In this document: in pieces, positions 53,317 to 62,125 of the stretch
How the letters are laid out: each line of letters opens with the position of its first letter
How positions within the stretch are numbered: position 1 is the stretch's first letter
Source of the DNA: JACCZX01 sp963786295
GTDB lineage: Bacteria; Pseudomonadota; Gammaproteobacteria; Burkholderiales; Burkholderiaceae_F
Direction: 5' to 3'
Assembly: GCA_963786295.1 (NCBI GenBank)
Contig: CAWAYV010000028.1
Location: 1 to 64,000, forward strand
Length of the DNA stretch: 64,000 nt
Made by a program: the position numbers and the translations under genes
Notes under the pieces: model-generated
The model's input: the letters and a program-made list of their open reading frames with translations, nothing else
Database searches by the model: none
Told to the model about the DNA's origin: nothing

Positions 53317-54420
53317 ATGAACAAACTCGACTACAAACACGCAGGCGTCGATTACGCGAAAATCGACCCGCTAAAGGTGCTTGCGCAACGCGCCGCCGCC
53401 GATACGGCAGGCAATCTGGCGCGGCACGGCTTCAGCGAGGTGGCTGCGTCGCGCGGCGAGTCCGCGTACGTCGTCGACTGCGGTGATTTTTATCTCGCAT
53501 CGATCACGGAATGTCTCGGCACCAAGGCGCTCGTCGCCGACGCGATGCGAGCCATCACGGGCCGCACGTACTACGATCAGATCGCGCAGGACACTCTTGC
53601 GATGGCGATCAACGACATCATCACCGTTGGTGCGACGCCACTGTCTGTGCATGCGTACTGGGCCACCGGTGGCAGCGATTGGTTTGCCGACGAAGCGCGG
53701 GCGCGCGATCTGGTCAACGGCTGGAAGCGCGCCTGCGATCGGTGTGGTGTGTCGTGGGGCGGCGGCGAAACACCTGCGCTGGCCGGCGTCGTGGAACCCG
53801 GCCGCGTCGATCTTGCGGCGTCGTGCGTCGGCATCGTGCGACCGAAGTCGCGCCTGACGCTGGGCGACAAGCTCGCGGCGGGCGATGCGATCGTGCTGCT
53901 CGGATCGAGCGGCATTCACGCCAACGGAATTTCTCTCGCACGCAAGCTCGCCGAACGTCTGCCGGACGGCTATGCGACACGACTCGAAGACGGCACGCTG
54001 CTCGGCGACGCGTTGCTTGAGCCGACGCTTTTGTATTCGCCCGTTACGGAAGCGCTCGCCGACGCCGGCGTCGTTCCGCATTACTGCGTCAACATCACCG
54101 GCCATGGATGGCGCAAGCTGATGCGACATCGTGCCCCATTCACTTATCAGATCGATGTGCTGCCACCGGTTCCGCCGGTGCTGCAATTCATCCGGCAGCA
54201 CGCCGCAATCGATGATCGCGAGGCATACGGCAACCTGAACATGGGCGCCGGCTTTGCGCTGTTCGTTGCCAGCGCAGACGCCGAACGCACCGTCCAGGTC
54301 GTGCGCAGTACGGGAGTCAACGCACTGATTGCGGGCCGTGTCGACAACGGTTCCAAGAAAATCGTCATCGCGCCATTGCAACTCACTTTCAGTGGCGACG
54401 ACCTACACGTGCGCGCTTAG
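53317..54420 (+). CDS. PurM-like phosphoribosylformylglycinamidine cyclo-ligase (divergent form)
   Basis: This 367-residue ATP-grasp-free AIR synthase-family protein starts MNKLDYKHAGVDYAKID at 53317. Aligned to PurM it keeps LAMAINDIITVGATPLSVHA, WGGGETPALAGVVEPGRVDL, VLLGSSGIHANGISLARKL, CVNITGHGWRKLMRH and NLNMGAGFALFV. However, the ATP-site signature normally reading GTDGVGTKL is ITECLGTKAL, and the N-terminal helix differs. It occupies the usual place divergent from hda. It may be a genuine but distant PurM or a relative with another substrate. The frame is intact. Confidence 0.82.
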   Translation: MNKLDYKHAGVDYAKIDPLKVLAQRAAADTAGNLARHGFSEVAASRGESAYVVDCGDFYLASITECLGTKALVADAMRAITGRTYYDQIAQDTLAMAINDIITVGATPLSVHAYWATGGSDWFADEARARDLVNGWKRACDRCGVSWGGGETPALAGVVEPGRVDLAASCVGIVRPKSRLTLGDKLAAGDAIVLLGSSGIHANGISLARKLAERLPDGYATRLEDGTLLGDALLEPTLLYSPVTEALADAGVVPHYCVNITGHGWRKLMRHRAPFTYQIDVLPPVPPVLQFIRQHAAIDDREAYGNLNMGAGFALFVASADAERTVQVVRSTGVNALIAGRVDNGSKKIVIAPLQLTFSGDDLHVRA

Positions 54421-54455
54421 CACTGACCTCTGATCGTCCAGCTATGTTTCCCCGC

Positions 54456-54707
54456 TCAGTACGACATCGTCAGCGGTTCCACTGGTGCGGCCTTCGTCTC
54501 CTGCACGTCAATGCCTTTTTCGGCCCAAGGCTCGCCGTCGTCCAGGAACTCTGCAAGCTCCGAGGCGCTTAGATCCAGCGTGGCGATCGAGTCCACCACG
54601 GGCGGTGCAACGGCAATTGCGACGACGACGATAAGCCCGGCGACGACTGGCGCTAGCACCAAACGGCGGATGGCGGCTTCCGACGGAAGCGATTCGAATA
54701 TTTTCAT
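54456..54707 (-). CDS. Hypothetical small membrane protein
   Basis: This 83-residue protein starts at 54707 with MKIFESLPSEAAIRRLVLAP and has one membrane helix (VVAGLIVVVAIAVAPPVV, about residues 20-38) and an acidic tail (LSASELAEFLDDGEPWAEKG). No family is recognised. It is convergent with purM and not clearly part of an operon. Confidence 0.5.
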   Translation of the reverse strand: MKIFESLPSEAAIRRLVLAPVVAGLIVVVAIAVAPPVVDSIATLDLSASELAEFLDDGEPWAEKGIDVQETKAAPVEPLTMSY

Positions 54708-54855
54708 GGCTGCTCTCCAAGTTGCCGCGGCACCCCGCCGCGGATGGAGAGAAGCTTCAGGTCGCGCACCCCACAGATGCCCCACGAATTAAGCAGGGGC
54801 TGGCCAGGTGTGAATATTCGAAGTGACGCAAGTTGATGCGACAGCAAGAGCGCGC

Positions 54856-54963
54856 GTGACTGCGAGCGACCCCGCCGACGTGCTGGTGGTCGGCGCGAGC
54901 TTCGCCGGCGTCGACCTCGCGCCGAAGCACGCTTTGTGCGCCACCCTGCAGACGGGTGCGTGA
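54856..54963 (+). pseudogene. Fragment of a Rossmann-type FAD/NAD oxidoreductase
   Basis: A 35-codon frame from a GTG at 54856 reads SDPADVLVVGASFAGVDLAP, which carries the VVGASFAG dinucleotide-binding motif typical of the N-terminus of flavin oxidoreductases. It stops at 54963 after unrelated residues. I regard it as the remnant of a deleted gene, not a functional peptide. Confidence 0.4.
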
Positions 54964-54988
54964 AGTGAAAAACCCCGTGCTCCGGACG

Positions 54989-55474
54989 TCAGCTCGCAGG
55001 CCCATCGGCCCCGCATTTCTTCGGCCAAGTGGCGGCCTTGGAAACCGAATTGCGCTTGGTTAACGTGACGTACTTATCCCATTTGTGCGTCTGGTCGTTG
55101 TAGCGATACCAGACGAGCGATTTTCCGGACCGGTCGAAGCGATCTCTCGGCGGTGCGTACGCTGGGCAGACGGCCCCGCTTTCAGTTCCGAAGCTACCGT
55201 CCTCCAGGCACAACTGCGCCTGCATGGAACGAGATTTCACCGCTCCCTTCACGCACCCATGCGACCCGCGGTACCCGCTTTCGCTCCAGGTGCCGTAAAC
55301 ACGATCACCACGCTGCCACAAAATGAAATCGGCAGAGTGATCGTAGGTACGAGGCGATACCTCGATGGCGTCGCGTTGAAAGTACCTCCAATGTCCTGAG
55401 AGGTCGGCGGCCAAAGACTGTCCCGGCGACGCTGTGATTCCGACTGTGAGAAGAGCGAGGGCCAAGTAGCGCAT
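54989..55474 (-). CDS. Hypothetical secreted protein
   Basis: This 161-residue exported protein has a signal peptide (MRYLALALLTVGITASPGQS, start at 55474) and a beta-rich domain beginning AADLSGHWRYFQRDAIEVS, with FILWQRGDRVYGTWSESGYR and GCVKGAVKSRSMQAQLCLED. Cys residues are spread in pairs that may form disulfides. The LSGHWR start resembles small lipocalin-like secreted domains, but no family can be named. It is convergent with nothing and sits 42 bp after the miaA stop. Confidence 0.6.
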   Translation of the reverse strand: MRYLALALLTVGITASPGQSLAADLSGHWRYFQRDAIEVSPRTYDHSADFILWQRGDRVYGTWSESGYRGSHGCVKGAVKSRSMQAQLCLEDGSFGTESGAVCPAYAPPRDRFDRSGKSLVWYRYNDQTHKWDKYVTLTKRNSVSKAATWPKKCGADGPAS

Positions 55475-55516
55475 AGCTCGAACCTTAGGCAAGGACAGTG
55501 GCGCGAAATCGAAACG

Positions 55517-56431
55517 CTACAACAACAATTCGACGACGGAAAGTGCGGCCTTCGATGTCGGCTCAATCACGGTTACGTTCGGCATTGACCGTAACCAGGT
55601 CATCTGCCTCTTGGCTAACTGCCGGGTAGCGGTGATCCCATCCTCACGAAACTGATTGAACGTACATAGACCTTCGACGAAGCGCCACGCTTGCCGGTAG
55701 CCGACACTGCGCATCGAGGGTAAATTGGGATGAAGGTCGCCGCGCGCGTGCAGCGTACGAACTTCTTCCAGCAGCCCCGCATCAAGCATGGCATCAAAAC
55801 GCTGCGCTATGCGGTCGCGCAACAGAGTGCGATCGGCCGGCAGCAGCGCCACTGTTGAGAGCTTCAATGTGGGTGCGGTGTCTATCCTGACCAGTTCCGA
55901 CATCGGCGCGCCGGCGGTTTCGTAGACCTCGAGCGCACGTTGAATGCGCTGGCTGTCGTTCCGCTTCAAGCGCTTGGCCGCTGCGGGATCGACTTGCGCA
56001 AGGCGCGCGTGCAGCGCCGGCCAGCCGAGTTCCCGTGCTTCGGCTTCGATGCGCGCGCGTACCTGCGGGTCGGCGGACGGCAGTTCGGACAACCCTTCCC
56101 GCAATGCCTTTGCGTACAACATCGTTCCGCCGACCAACAACGGCAGCTTGCCGCGCTCGCGAATCTCTCGAATCGCCACAGTTGCGTCGCGCACAAAGTC
56201 GGCAGCCGAGTAGGGTTCGGCCGGATCACGGATATCGATCAGGTGGTGCGGAACTGCCGCGCGCTCTGCTGTGCTCGGCTTCGCGGTGCCGATGTCCATG
56301 CCGCGGTAGACCTGTGCTGAATCGACGGACACGATTTCGAGCGGAATCTCGGCGGCGAGCTGCATTGCGAGGGCGCTCTTGCCGCTTGCTGTCGGCCCCA
56401 GCAGCAGGACAGCGTCGACTGCCTCAGCCAT
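55517..56431 (-). CDS. miaA: tRNA dimethylallyltransferase
   Basis: This 304-residue enzyme adds the dimethylallyl group to A37 of tRNAs reading UNN codons. The P-loop is LLLGPTASGKSALAMQLAA. The catalytic Asp and following residues are in VSVDSAQVYRGMDIGTAKPS. HHLIDIRDPAEPYSAADFVR, LLVGGTMLYAKALREGLSEL and the swinging-loop region SMRSVGYRQAWRFVEG are typical. The start at 56431 overlaps the upstream MFS gene by 8 nt. mutL, MFS and miaA form one operon. Confidence 0.96.
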   Translation of the reverse strand: MAEAVDAVLLLGPTASGKSALAMQLAAEIPLEIVSVDSAQVYRGMDIGTAKPSTAERAAVPHHLIDIRDPAEPYSAADFVRDATVAIREIRERGKLPLLVGGTMLYAKALREGLSELPSADPQVRARIEAEARELGWPALHARLAQVDPAAAKRLKRNDSQRIQRALEVYETAGAPMSELVRIDTAPTLKLSTVALLPADRTLLRDRIAQRFDAMLDAGLLEEVRTLHARGDLHPNLPSMRSVGYRQAWRFVEGLCTFNQFREDGITATRQLAKRQMTWLRSMPNVTVIEPTSKAALSVVELLL

Positions 56432-57677
56432 GGGCCGCGATGTCGCCGTCCTTGCGCACCAGCGTAAACGCGATCGCCGCCGATGCAAGTCCGCAGGCGC
56501 AGATCGTCAAGGTCAGTGGATATACGGTGGCGTTATAGCTCGCTCCGATCCATATGCCGACGAAGGTGGCGACCAGCATCATTACAAAGCCGAGCAGGGC
56601 AGCCGCCGCGCCGGCCGCATGCGGGAACGGAGCGATTGCGCCCGATTGCACCGGCGGCTGCATCAGACCGTGCGACAGACCAATGAAAAACATGGGTGCG
56701 CCGATCGCGATCGGTACATGAATCCCGCCGAGCGCAAGTGCGGCCATTGTCACGCCGGCAGCCGCTTGCAACGATGCGCCGGCGCAAACGGTGCGCTGAA
56801 TGCCGTGCATGGCCAATAACCGCCGGCAGATGACGGTGCCGACCAGGTAACCGACGACCATTGTTGCGAACGAAAGCGCGAAGATGGTCGGTGTCTGGCC
56901 AAGAACGTTGATAAAAACAAATGATGAGCCGGACAAAAAAGCAAACAAGCTCGCATAGGTTGCTGCTGCTGACAGCGTGTACGCGCGAAATGCCCGTGAG
57001 CGTGCCACGCTCGCATACGTGCGAAGCATCGGAGCGAGCCTTAGCGCACTTGGATTGCGGCGTGTATTGGTCTCTCTTAGCTTGAGGGTGGCGAGGACAG
57101 CGAGCAGCAGCGAGAATGTCGCGAGCACTGCGAACGACGAACGCCAACCAAACCGCACGTACAACGTCGCGCCGATCAGCGGGCCGATCAGTGGAGCGAG
57201 ACTCATGATGGTTGCGGCCTTCGCGATCATCCGCGCGCCCTCGGTGGGTGAGTACAAATCGCGTACAAATCCGCGCGCACCGACCAAGCACGTACATGCT
57301 CCCACCGCTTGCAGCACGCGACCGACGACGAGTACCTCGAGCGATGGCGCGATCGCCGCCAGCAAACTTGCGGCGCAGTAGGTGAATGCGCCGGCGACGA
57401 CGATGGGATAGCGACCGAATCGGTCTGACAATGGCCCGGCGATCAACTGCCAGATACCGAACACAGCGATAAACATCCACAGCGTCGATTGCACCGAAGC
57501 GACGCTTGCGTTGAAGTAGGTCGCGATGCCGGGTAGCGTCGACAAATACAAATCGGTCGACAGCGGCTGCAGCATCGACAGGCCGGCGGTCAGCAGGAGA
57601 ATCGTGGTGGCAGTCAGACCTGCGGCCGCGAGTCGAGCGTTAGCCGTACTCGGCGCGTTTGCGGACGCGCTGCTCAT
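56424..57677 (-). CDS. Bcr/CflA-family MFS drug efflux transporter
   Basis: This 417-residue, 12-helix major facilitator antiporter has the Bcr/CflA signatures LLTAGLSMLQPLSTDLYLST, QSTLWMFIAVFGIWQLIAGP followed by LSDRFGRYPIVVAGAFTYCA (motif A), and RVLQAVGACTCLVGARGFVR (motif C-like). The start at 57677 overlaps the mutL stop by 4 nt. Substrates of this family include chloramphenicol, bicyclomycin and sulfonamides; here the substrate is not known. The frame is intact. Confidence 0.88.
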   Translation of the reverse strand: MSSASANAPSTANARLAAAGLTATTILLLTAGLSMLQPLSTDLYLSTLPGIATYFNASVASVQSTLWMFIAVFGIWQLIAGPLSDRFGRYPIVVAGAFTYCAASLLAAIAPSLEVLVVGRVLQAVGACTCLVGARGFVRDLYSPTEGARMIAKAATIMSLAPLIGPLIGATLYVRFGWRSSFAVLATFSLLLAVLATLKLRETNTRRNPSALRLAPMLRTYASVARSRAFRAYTLSAAATYASLFAFLSGSSFVFINVLGQTPTIFALSFATMVVGYLVGTVICRRLLAMHGIQRTVCAGASLQAAAGVTMAALALGGIHVPIAIGAPMFFIGLSHGLMQPPVQSGAIAPFPHAAGAAAALLGFVMMLVATFVGIWIGASYNATVYPLTLTICACGLASAAIAFTLVRKDGDIAAHG

Positions 57678-59419
57678 CGGCCGCGCAGGAATAACTTGTC
57701 GAGATCTCCGACAGCCAGCTGCACCCACGTCGGGCGACCATGGTTGCATTGATCGGCGCGCTCGGTCGCTTCCATCTCCCGCAGCAGCGCGTTCATTTCG
57801 TCGATGGTTAGCCGGCGATTAGCGCGCACTGCGCCGTGGCATGCCAACGTTGAGAGCAATTCATTGCGATGCTCCGTCAGCACGCGCGAGCCGCCGTATT
57901 CGCGTACGTCGCGCAGCACATCGCGCGTCAACTGGGCCCCGTCGGCCTGTGAGAGCAGGGCGGGCACGCCGCGCAGTGCTACCTGTGTCGGCGAAGCCAG
58001 AGAAACGTCGAGCCCGAGTTGCTCCAGCAGTTCACCGTGCTCGCCGGCGGTGGCGATCTCGACTGCAGAGGCGGTGAACACCTGCGGAATGAGCAGCCGC
58101 TGTTGCGGAATCTGGCGTTGATCGAGTTGGCGCTTCAACTTCTCGTACACGATGCGCTCGTGCGCGGCGTGCATGTCGACGATGATCAATCCGCGCTCGT
58201 TTTGGGCCAGGATGTAGATGCCGGAGAGCTGGGCGACTGCAAAGCCGAGGGGCGCGTCGGCTGATTCGTCATGCGTGTCCGTTGCAGACGGGGCTGGCCG
58301 CTCGGCGAGCAGCGCGAGGTAATTAGCGACGGTCTGCGCGACGCCGAATGACGTTTGATGCGTCGGTGTCAGGCGATACGCCGTGTCGGTCATCTGTGGC
58401 TGGATGGTCGATGGCTGCAGAGGCTGCACCGATTGCGCGAGCGCAGCCTGTACCGCATGCATCACGAATTGGTGAACGCTCGACGAATCGCGAAAGCGAA
58501 CTTCGATCTTCGTCGGGTGCACGTTGACATCGACCCGCTTCGGGTCAATCGTCAAATACAGGCAGTACATCGGCTGCGATGTCCCATGCAGCACATCGGC
58601 GTAGGCAGCACGTACCGCGTGCGTCAGCACCTTGTCTCGGACATAGCGGCCGTTGACGAAGAAATATTGGGCATCGGCACGCGCGCGGCTCACGGTCGGG
58701 GCGCCAGCCCAGCCATGCACGCGAACTGCGCCGGCATCCTGTTCGACTTCCCGTCGTGCGGCCGCGAACTCGTCGGGCATCAGGCGCAAGGCGCGCTCGC
58801 GTGGCGCCTGCGCCGGCAACGCGAGCACCGTGCGGCCTTGATGCGTAACGGTGAACGCTACCGACGAATGCGCGGCAGCCGCACGCTCGACCTGCGTCAG
58901 GCAGTGCGCCAGCTCGGTGGCCTCGCTACGCAGAAATTTGCGGCGGGCTGGTGTCTTGTGAAACAAATCGGCGATTTCGATGCGCGTGCCGATCGAGCCG
59001 GCCGCCGGTTCGATTCCGTCGGCGCCGCTACGTACGCAAAACGCGCTGTCGCTGTCAGCCACGCGCGACGTGATCGCGACATCGGCCACCGAAGCGATTG
59101 ATGCCAACGCTTCGCCGCGAAATCCGAGGGATTCCACGCCTTCCAATTCTTCAAGGCTTGCGATCTTGCTGGTGGCGTGTCGCGCCAGCGCGAGCGGCAA
59201 CTCGTCGTGCGGAATGCCGGTGCCGTTGTCGGTCACCATGATGCGCTTGATGCCGCCGGCTTCGAGCCTGACATCGATCTGCGTCGCGCCGGCGTCGAGG
59301 CTGTTTTCGAGTAATTCCTTGACGACCGACGCCGGGCGTTCGACGACTTCACCAGCGGCGATCTGGCTGATCAGCGCGTCTGCCAAAGGCCGGATTGCGC
59401 GACGAAGCGTGGCACTCAT
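57674..59419 (-). CDS. mutL: DNA mismatch repair protein MutL
   Basis: This 581-residue GHKL ATPase couples MutS to MutH or nick-directed repair. The start at 59419 gives IRPLADALISQIAAGEVVER, then ENSLDAGATQIDVRLEAGGI (Bergerat fold), VTDNGTGIPHDELPLALARH, ATSKIASLEELEGVESLGFR and GEALASIASV. A flexible linker follows, and the C-terminal dimerisation domain ends CHGAVRANRRLTIDEMNALL and LREMEATERADQCNHGRPTW, as in MutL of MutH-less bacteria. The frame is intact and of normal length. Confidence 0.96.
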   Translation of the reverse strand: MSATLRRAIRPLADALISQIAAGEVVERPASVVKELLENSLDAGATQIDVRLEAGGIKRIMVTDNGTGIPHDELPLALARHATSKIASLEELEGVESLGFRGEALASIASVADVAITSRVADSDSAFCVRSGADGIEPAAGSIGTRIEIADLFHKTPARRKFLRSEATELAHCLTQVERAAAAHSSVAFTVTHQGRTVLALPAQAPRERALRLMPDEFAAARREVEQDAGAVRVHGWAGAPTVSRARADAQYFFVNGRYVRDKVLTHAVRAAYADVLHGTSQPMYCLYLTIDPKRVDVNVHPTKIEVRFRDSSSVHQFVMHAVQAALAQSVQPLQPSTIQPQMTDTAYRLTPTHQTSFGVAQTVANYLALLAERPAPSATDTHDESADAPLGFAVAQLSGIYILAQNERGLIIVDMHAAHERIVYEKLKRQLDQRQIPQQRLLIPQVFTASAVEIATAGEHGELLEQLGLDVSLASPTQVALRGVPALLSQADGAQLTRDVLRDVREYGGSRVLTEHRNELLSTLACHGAVRANRRLTIDEMNALLREMEATERADQCNHGRPTWVQLAVGDLDKLFLRGR

Positions 59420-59529
59420 GGCAGGGATTATATGAATGGCGCGTTGGCGCTTAGACGGGCTCGTGTCACGTATGATCCGCGCTGCTTTTTTCACTCCGCC
59501 CTGCGCATTCGCGCCACCGCATTCGTCCG

Positions 59530-60201
59530 ATGGAAGGTATCAACTGGCTCGACCTGTTCACGGCGACCGATCGCTTTCTTGCGGCGATCGTCGAGCGCAA
59601 CGTCGTGATGGTGTACGTCACGCTGTTCACGATTTTCTTCTCGGAAACCGGGCTTGTGGTGATGGCGTTCTTGCCCGGTGATTCGCTGCTGTTCGTAGCG
59701 GGTGCAGTCTCCGCGTCACCCGGCGCTCAAGCCAAGGGCCTGAACGTTCATTTGCTGGTGCCGGTTATCGCATTGGGCGCAGTGCTGGGCAACACGCTGA
59801 ACTACTACATCGGCGCCTGGCTCGGCAAGAAGGTCTATGACGGCACGATCGGGTGGATCGATCAGACCGCATTGATGAGAACGCATGTTTTTTTTGAGAA
59901 ACACGGCGGCAAGACGGTGATGATTGCGCGCTTTGTTCCGGTGGTGCGTTCGTTTGCGCCACTAGTCGCCGGCGCGTCCGGCATGGACTTTCGAAAGTTT
60001 CAGTTCTTTAACGTGCTAGGCGCCGGCGTGTGGGTCGTGTCGCTCGTCTACGGCGGCTACTTGTTCGGCAATGTGCCGATCATTCATAAGAACCTCGGCA
60101 TCATCTTGATTGTCGGCATCGGAGCGGTGGTCGGACCGCTGCTGCTGACAGGATTGATACGGCTGATGCGTCGCAGGAAGCCGGCGCGCGTAGTCAAGTA
60201 A
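59530..60201 (+). CDS. DedA-family membrane protein (VTT domain)
   Basis: This 223-residue membrane protein of the DedA/YqjA group is a possible phospholipid (undecaprenyl-phosphate type) flippase. The N-terminus LFTIFFSETGLVVMAFLPGD carries the conserved Glu, and GDSLLFVAGAVSASPGAQ follows. GAVLGNTLNYYIGAWLGKKV and the motif TVMIARFVPVVRSFAPLVAG (re-entrant region with the conserved Arg) are diagnostic. It is convergent with amiC, with an 8-bp overlap. The frame is intact. Confidence 0.92.
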   Translation: MEGINWLDLFTATDRFLAAIVERNVVMVYVTLFTIFFSETGLVVMAFLPGDSLLFVAGAVSASPGAQAKGLNVHLLVPVIALGAVLGNTLNYYIGAWLGKKVYDGTIGWIDQTALMRTHVFFEKHGGKTVMIARFVPVVRSFAPLVAGASGMDFRKFQFFNVLGAGVWVVSLVYGGYLFGNVPIIHKNLGIILIVGIGAVVGPLLLTGLIRLMRRRKPARVVK

Positions 60202-61468
60202 GCGGATTTCTTGCGAGCGGAGGATTTTTCGCAAAGTAGCGCTTGATGCCGGCCAGAATTGCACGCGCCATCTGGTCCTGATACTCATCGTCGCGCAATC
60301 GCTTTTCTTCTTCGGGATTGCTGATGAAGGCAGTCTCGACCAGGATCGACGGAATGTCGGGTGCCTTAAGTACTGCAAAGCCGGCCTGCTCGACTCTCGG
60401 CTTGTGCAGCCGGTTGATGCGTTCGAGCTCACGCAACACCGCGCCGCCTAACTTCAGGCTGTCATTGATTTGCGCGGTGGTCGACAGATCGAGCAACACG
60501 CGTTGCAGCTGGCGATCCTTGGAAGCGAGGTTGATGCCGCCGATCAGATCGGCGTTGTTTTCCTTCTTCGCCAAGTAAGCGGCCGCGCTGCTCGATGCGC
60601 CGTTTTCGGACAGCGCAAATACCGACGAGCCGCGTGCATCCGGCCTTATCCAAGCGTCGGCGTGAATCGAGACGAACAAGTCCGCGTGCACCGCGCGCGC
60701 TTTTGCAACGCGCGTTCGCAGCGGCACAAAGAAATCGCCGTCGCGCGTCATCGCGGCTCGCATCTGAGGTTCCGCAGCGATCATCTCGCGCAGGCGGTGA
60801 CCGATTTCGAGCGTGACAGTTTTCTCATACGTGCCGCCGCGGCCGACCGCACCGGGATCTTCGCCGCCGTGGCCAGGATCAATCGCCACCGTGATGATTC
60901 GCTGTACGTCGGGTGGCTTGGTTCGGGTATTCGGAGGCTGAGCCGCCGTTGGCGGCCTGCTCTCCATCCGTGCCGCTTGTTCGCGCAGCAACGCAAGCAG
61001 CGGGTCGGGCGGGTTGACCGGATACAGGTCCATCACCAGCCGGTGTTGATACGGCCCGATGGGTTCGAGCGAAAACACCTGCGGCTTGATGTCCTCCTTC
61101 AACTCGATCACGAGACGCGCGACCCGCGGCCGGTTCTGGCCGACTCGCACCAGCGCGATGTACGGATCGTTCGCCTCGATCTTGCCGACGAGTTCTTTCA
61201 ACGTAGGTGTCAGATCAAGGCCATCGATGTCGACCACGAGCCGCATCGGATGCGCCGGATCGCGCACCATGAAGTGAGAGAAGGTCAGCGGCCCATCGTG
61301 TTCGAGCGTGACCCGCGTGTAGTCCTCCGCAGGCCAAACACGCACTGCGAGCAGCGTTGCGCCGAATGCGATTTCGTGATGTGTCAGTGCGAGGACGAGC
61401 GTGCCGGCGCCGGCGGTGATAAACCGCCGCCGCTCGCTTGGACTTCCGCCATCGCGCTGCTCAGACAT
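60194..61468 (-). CDS. amiC: N-acetylmuramoyl-L-alanine amidase AmiC-like
   Basis: This 424-residue periplasmic amidase splits the septal peptidoglycan between daughter cells. The Tat signal has RRRFITAGAGTLVLALTHHE. An AMIN domain (residues about 40-140, AVRVWPAEDYTRVTLEHDGP) targets the septum. After a Pro/Thr linker the Amidase_3 domain carries the zinc residues in VAIDPGHGGEDPGAVGRGGT, then TVTLEIGHRLREMIAAEPQM, LFVSIHADAWIRPDARGSSV and the Glu-containing PSILVETAFISNPEEEKRL. The start overlaps tsaE by 85 nt. Confidence 0.93.
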   Translation of the reverse strand: MSEQRDGGSPSERRRFITAGAGTLVLALTHHEIAFGATLLAVRVWPAEDYTRVTLEHDGPLTFSHFMVRDPAHPMRLVVDIDGLDLTPTLKELVGKIEANDPYIALVRVGQNRPRVARLVIELKEDIKPQVFSLEPIGPYQHRLVMDLYPVNPPDPLLALLREQAARMESRPPTAAQPPNTRTKPPDVQRIITVAIDPGHGGEDPGAVGRGGTYEKTVTLEIGHRLREMIAAEPQMRAAMTRDGDFFVPLRTRVAKARAVHADLFVSIHADAWIRPDARGSSVFALSENGASSSAAAYLAKKENNADLIGGINLASKDRQLQRVLLDLSTTAQINDSLKLGGAVLRELERINRLHKPRVEQAGFAVLKAPDIPSILVETAFISNPEEEKRLRDDEYQDQMARAILAGIKRYFAKNPPLARNPLT

Positions 61469-61926
61469 GTCTGGCCCAATTCGCTTGCCGTGCTGATTGC
61501 TGCCGCTCGACCGTCACCGTCGACGGTCAACGTGATCGAGATATCGGCGGTTGGCAGCCTTGGCCCGGCCCGCTCTGGCCATTCGACGGCGCAGATGCGG
61601 CCCGGTCCGAACAGCTCCCGAAAGCCTGTACCTCCGAACTCGCCAGGCTCCTTAAGCCGATAAAAATCAAAGTGGTAGAAGTCTAAGCTCGAAACCGTAT
61701 AAGGTTCAAGCAGGGCAAACGTGGGGCTCTTTACCGTGCCGGTAATGCCGAGGGCACGCAATATGGCCCGCACCAGCGCGGTCTTGCCGGCGCCGAGGTC
61801 GCCGGAAAGATTGATTTGAAATCCCGCCGCGCGTATTGCGTCCAGGTGCATGACCATGGCCGCGGCCAGGGAGCGCCCGAATATGTCCGTGGCCTCGGCA
61901 TCTCGTAAGGTCAAAAAAGTGGGCAC
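61384..61926 (-). CDS. tsaE: tRNA threonylcarbamoyladenosine ATPase TsaE
   Basis: TsaE is the ATPase of the TsaBDE complex that forms t6A37 on ANN-decoding tRNAs. The P-loop is INLSGDLGAGKTALVRAILR, then ITGTVKSPTFALLEPYTVSS with the essential Thr, and FYHFDFYRLKEPGEFGGTGF with the Asp. The tail of about 25 Ser/Ala/Pro-rich residues beyond DGDGRAAAIS is longer than usual and lies within the region overlapping amiC. The frame is intact. The two genes are presumably translationally coupled. Confidence 0.92.
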   Translation of the reverse strand: MPTFLTLRDAEATDIFGRSLAAAMVMHLDAIRAAGFQINLSGDLGAGKTALVRAILRALGITGTVKSPTFALLEPYTVSSLDFYHFDFYRLKEPGEFGGTGFRELFGPGRICAVEWPERAGPRLPTADISITLTVDGDGRAAAISTASELGQTCLSSAMAEVQASGGGLSPPAPARSSSH

Positions 61927-62026
61927 CTAGCGTTGCGCTGCTGATCTGACGAACAGTGTCCTATCCTACTTACCTGTTGGAATGATGAGTGCGCGGAGCA
62001 TCGCGCTACACCACAATGGAGTAACG

Positions 62027-62125
62027 ATGTGTAGAAACATCAAGACCCCGTTTAGCTTTGAGCCGCTGGGCGCCGAGGAAGAAATTCGCGCATCATCGTT
62101 GGCCGGATTCGAGGCACGATTGTGA
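62027..62125 (+). pseudogene. Truncated DUF2277-family gene
   Basis: A 32-codon frame reads MCRNIKTPFSFEPLGAEEEI, then RASSLAGFEARL, and stops. It matches the start of DUF2277 proteins (MCRNIKTLFNFEPPA), which are about 90 residues long, but the middle and end are lost. The following cupin gene starts at its stop (TTGTGA), and codons 9-17 of that gene (RVGDEVAAAREAV) look like a remaining piece of the DUF2277 C-terminal helix in another frame. Confidence 0.6.

Noticed and set aside
60470..61663. A 397-codon plus-strand frame
   Set aside because: It is antisense to amiC and tsaE, whose motifs are unambiguous, and it has shadow-type composition.
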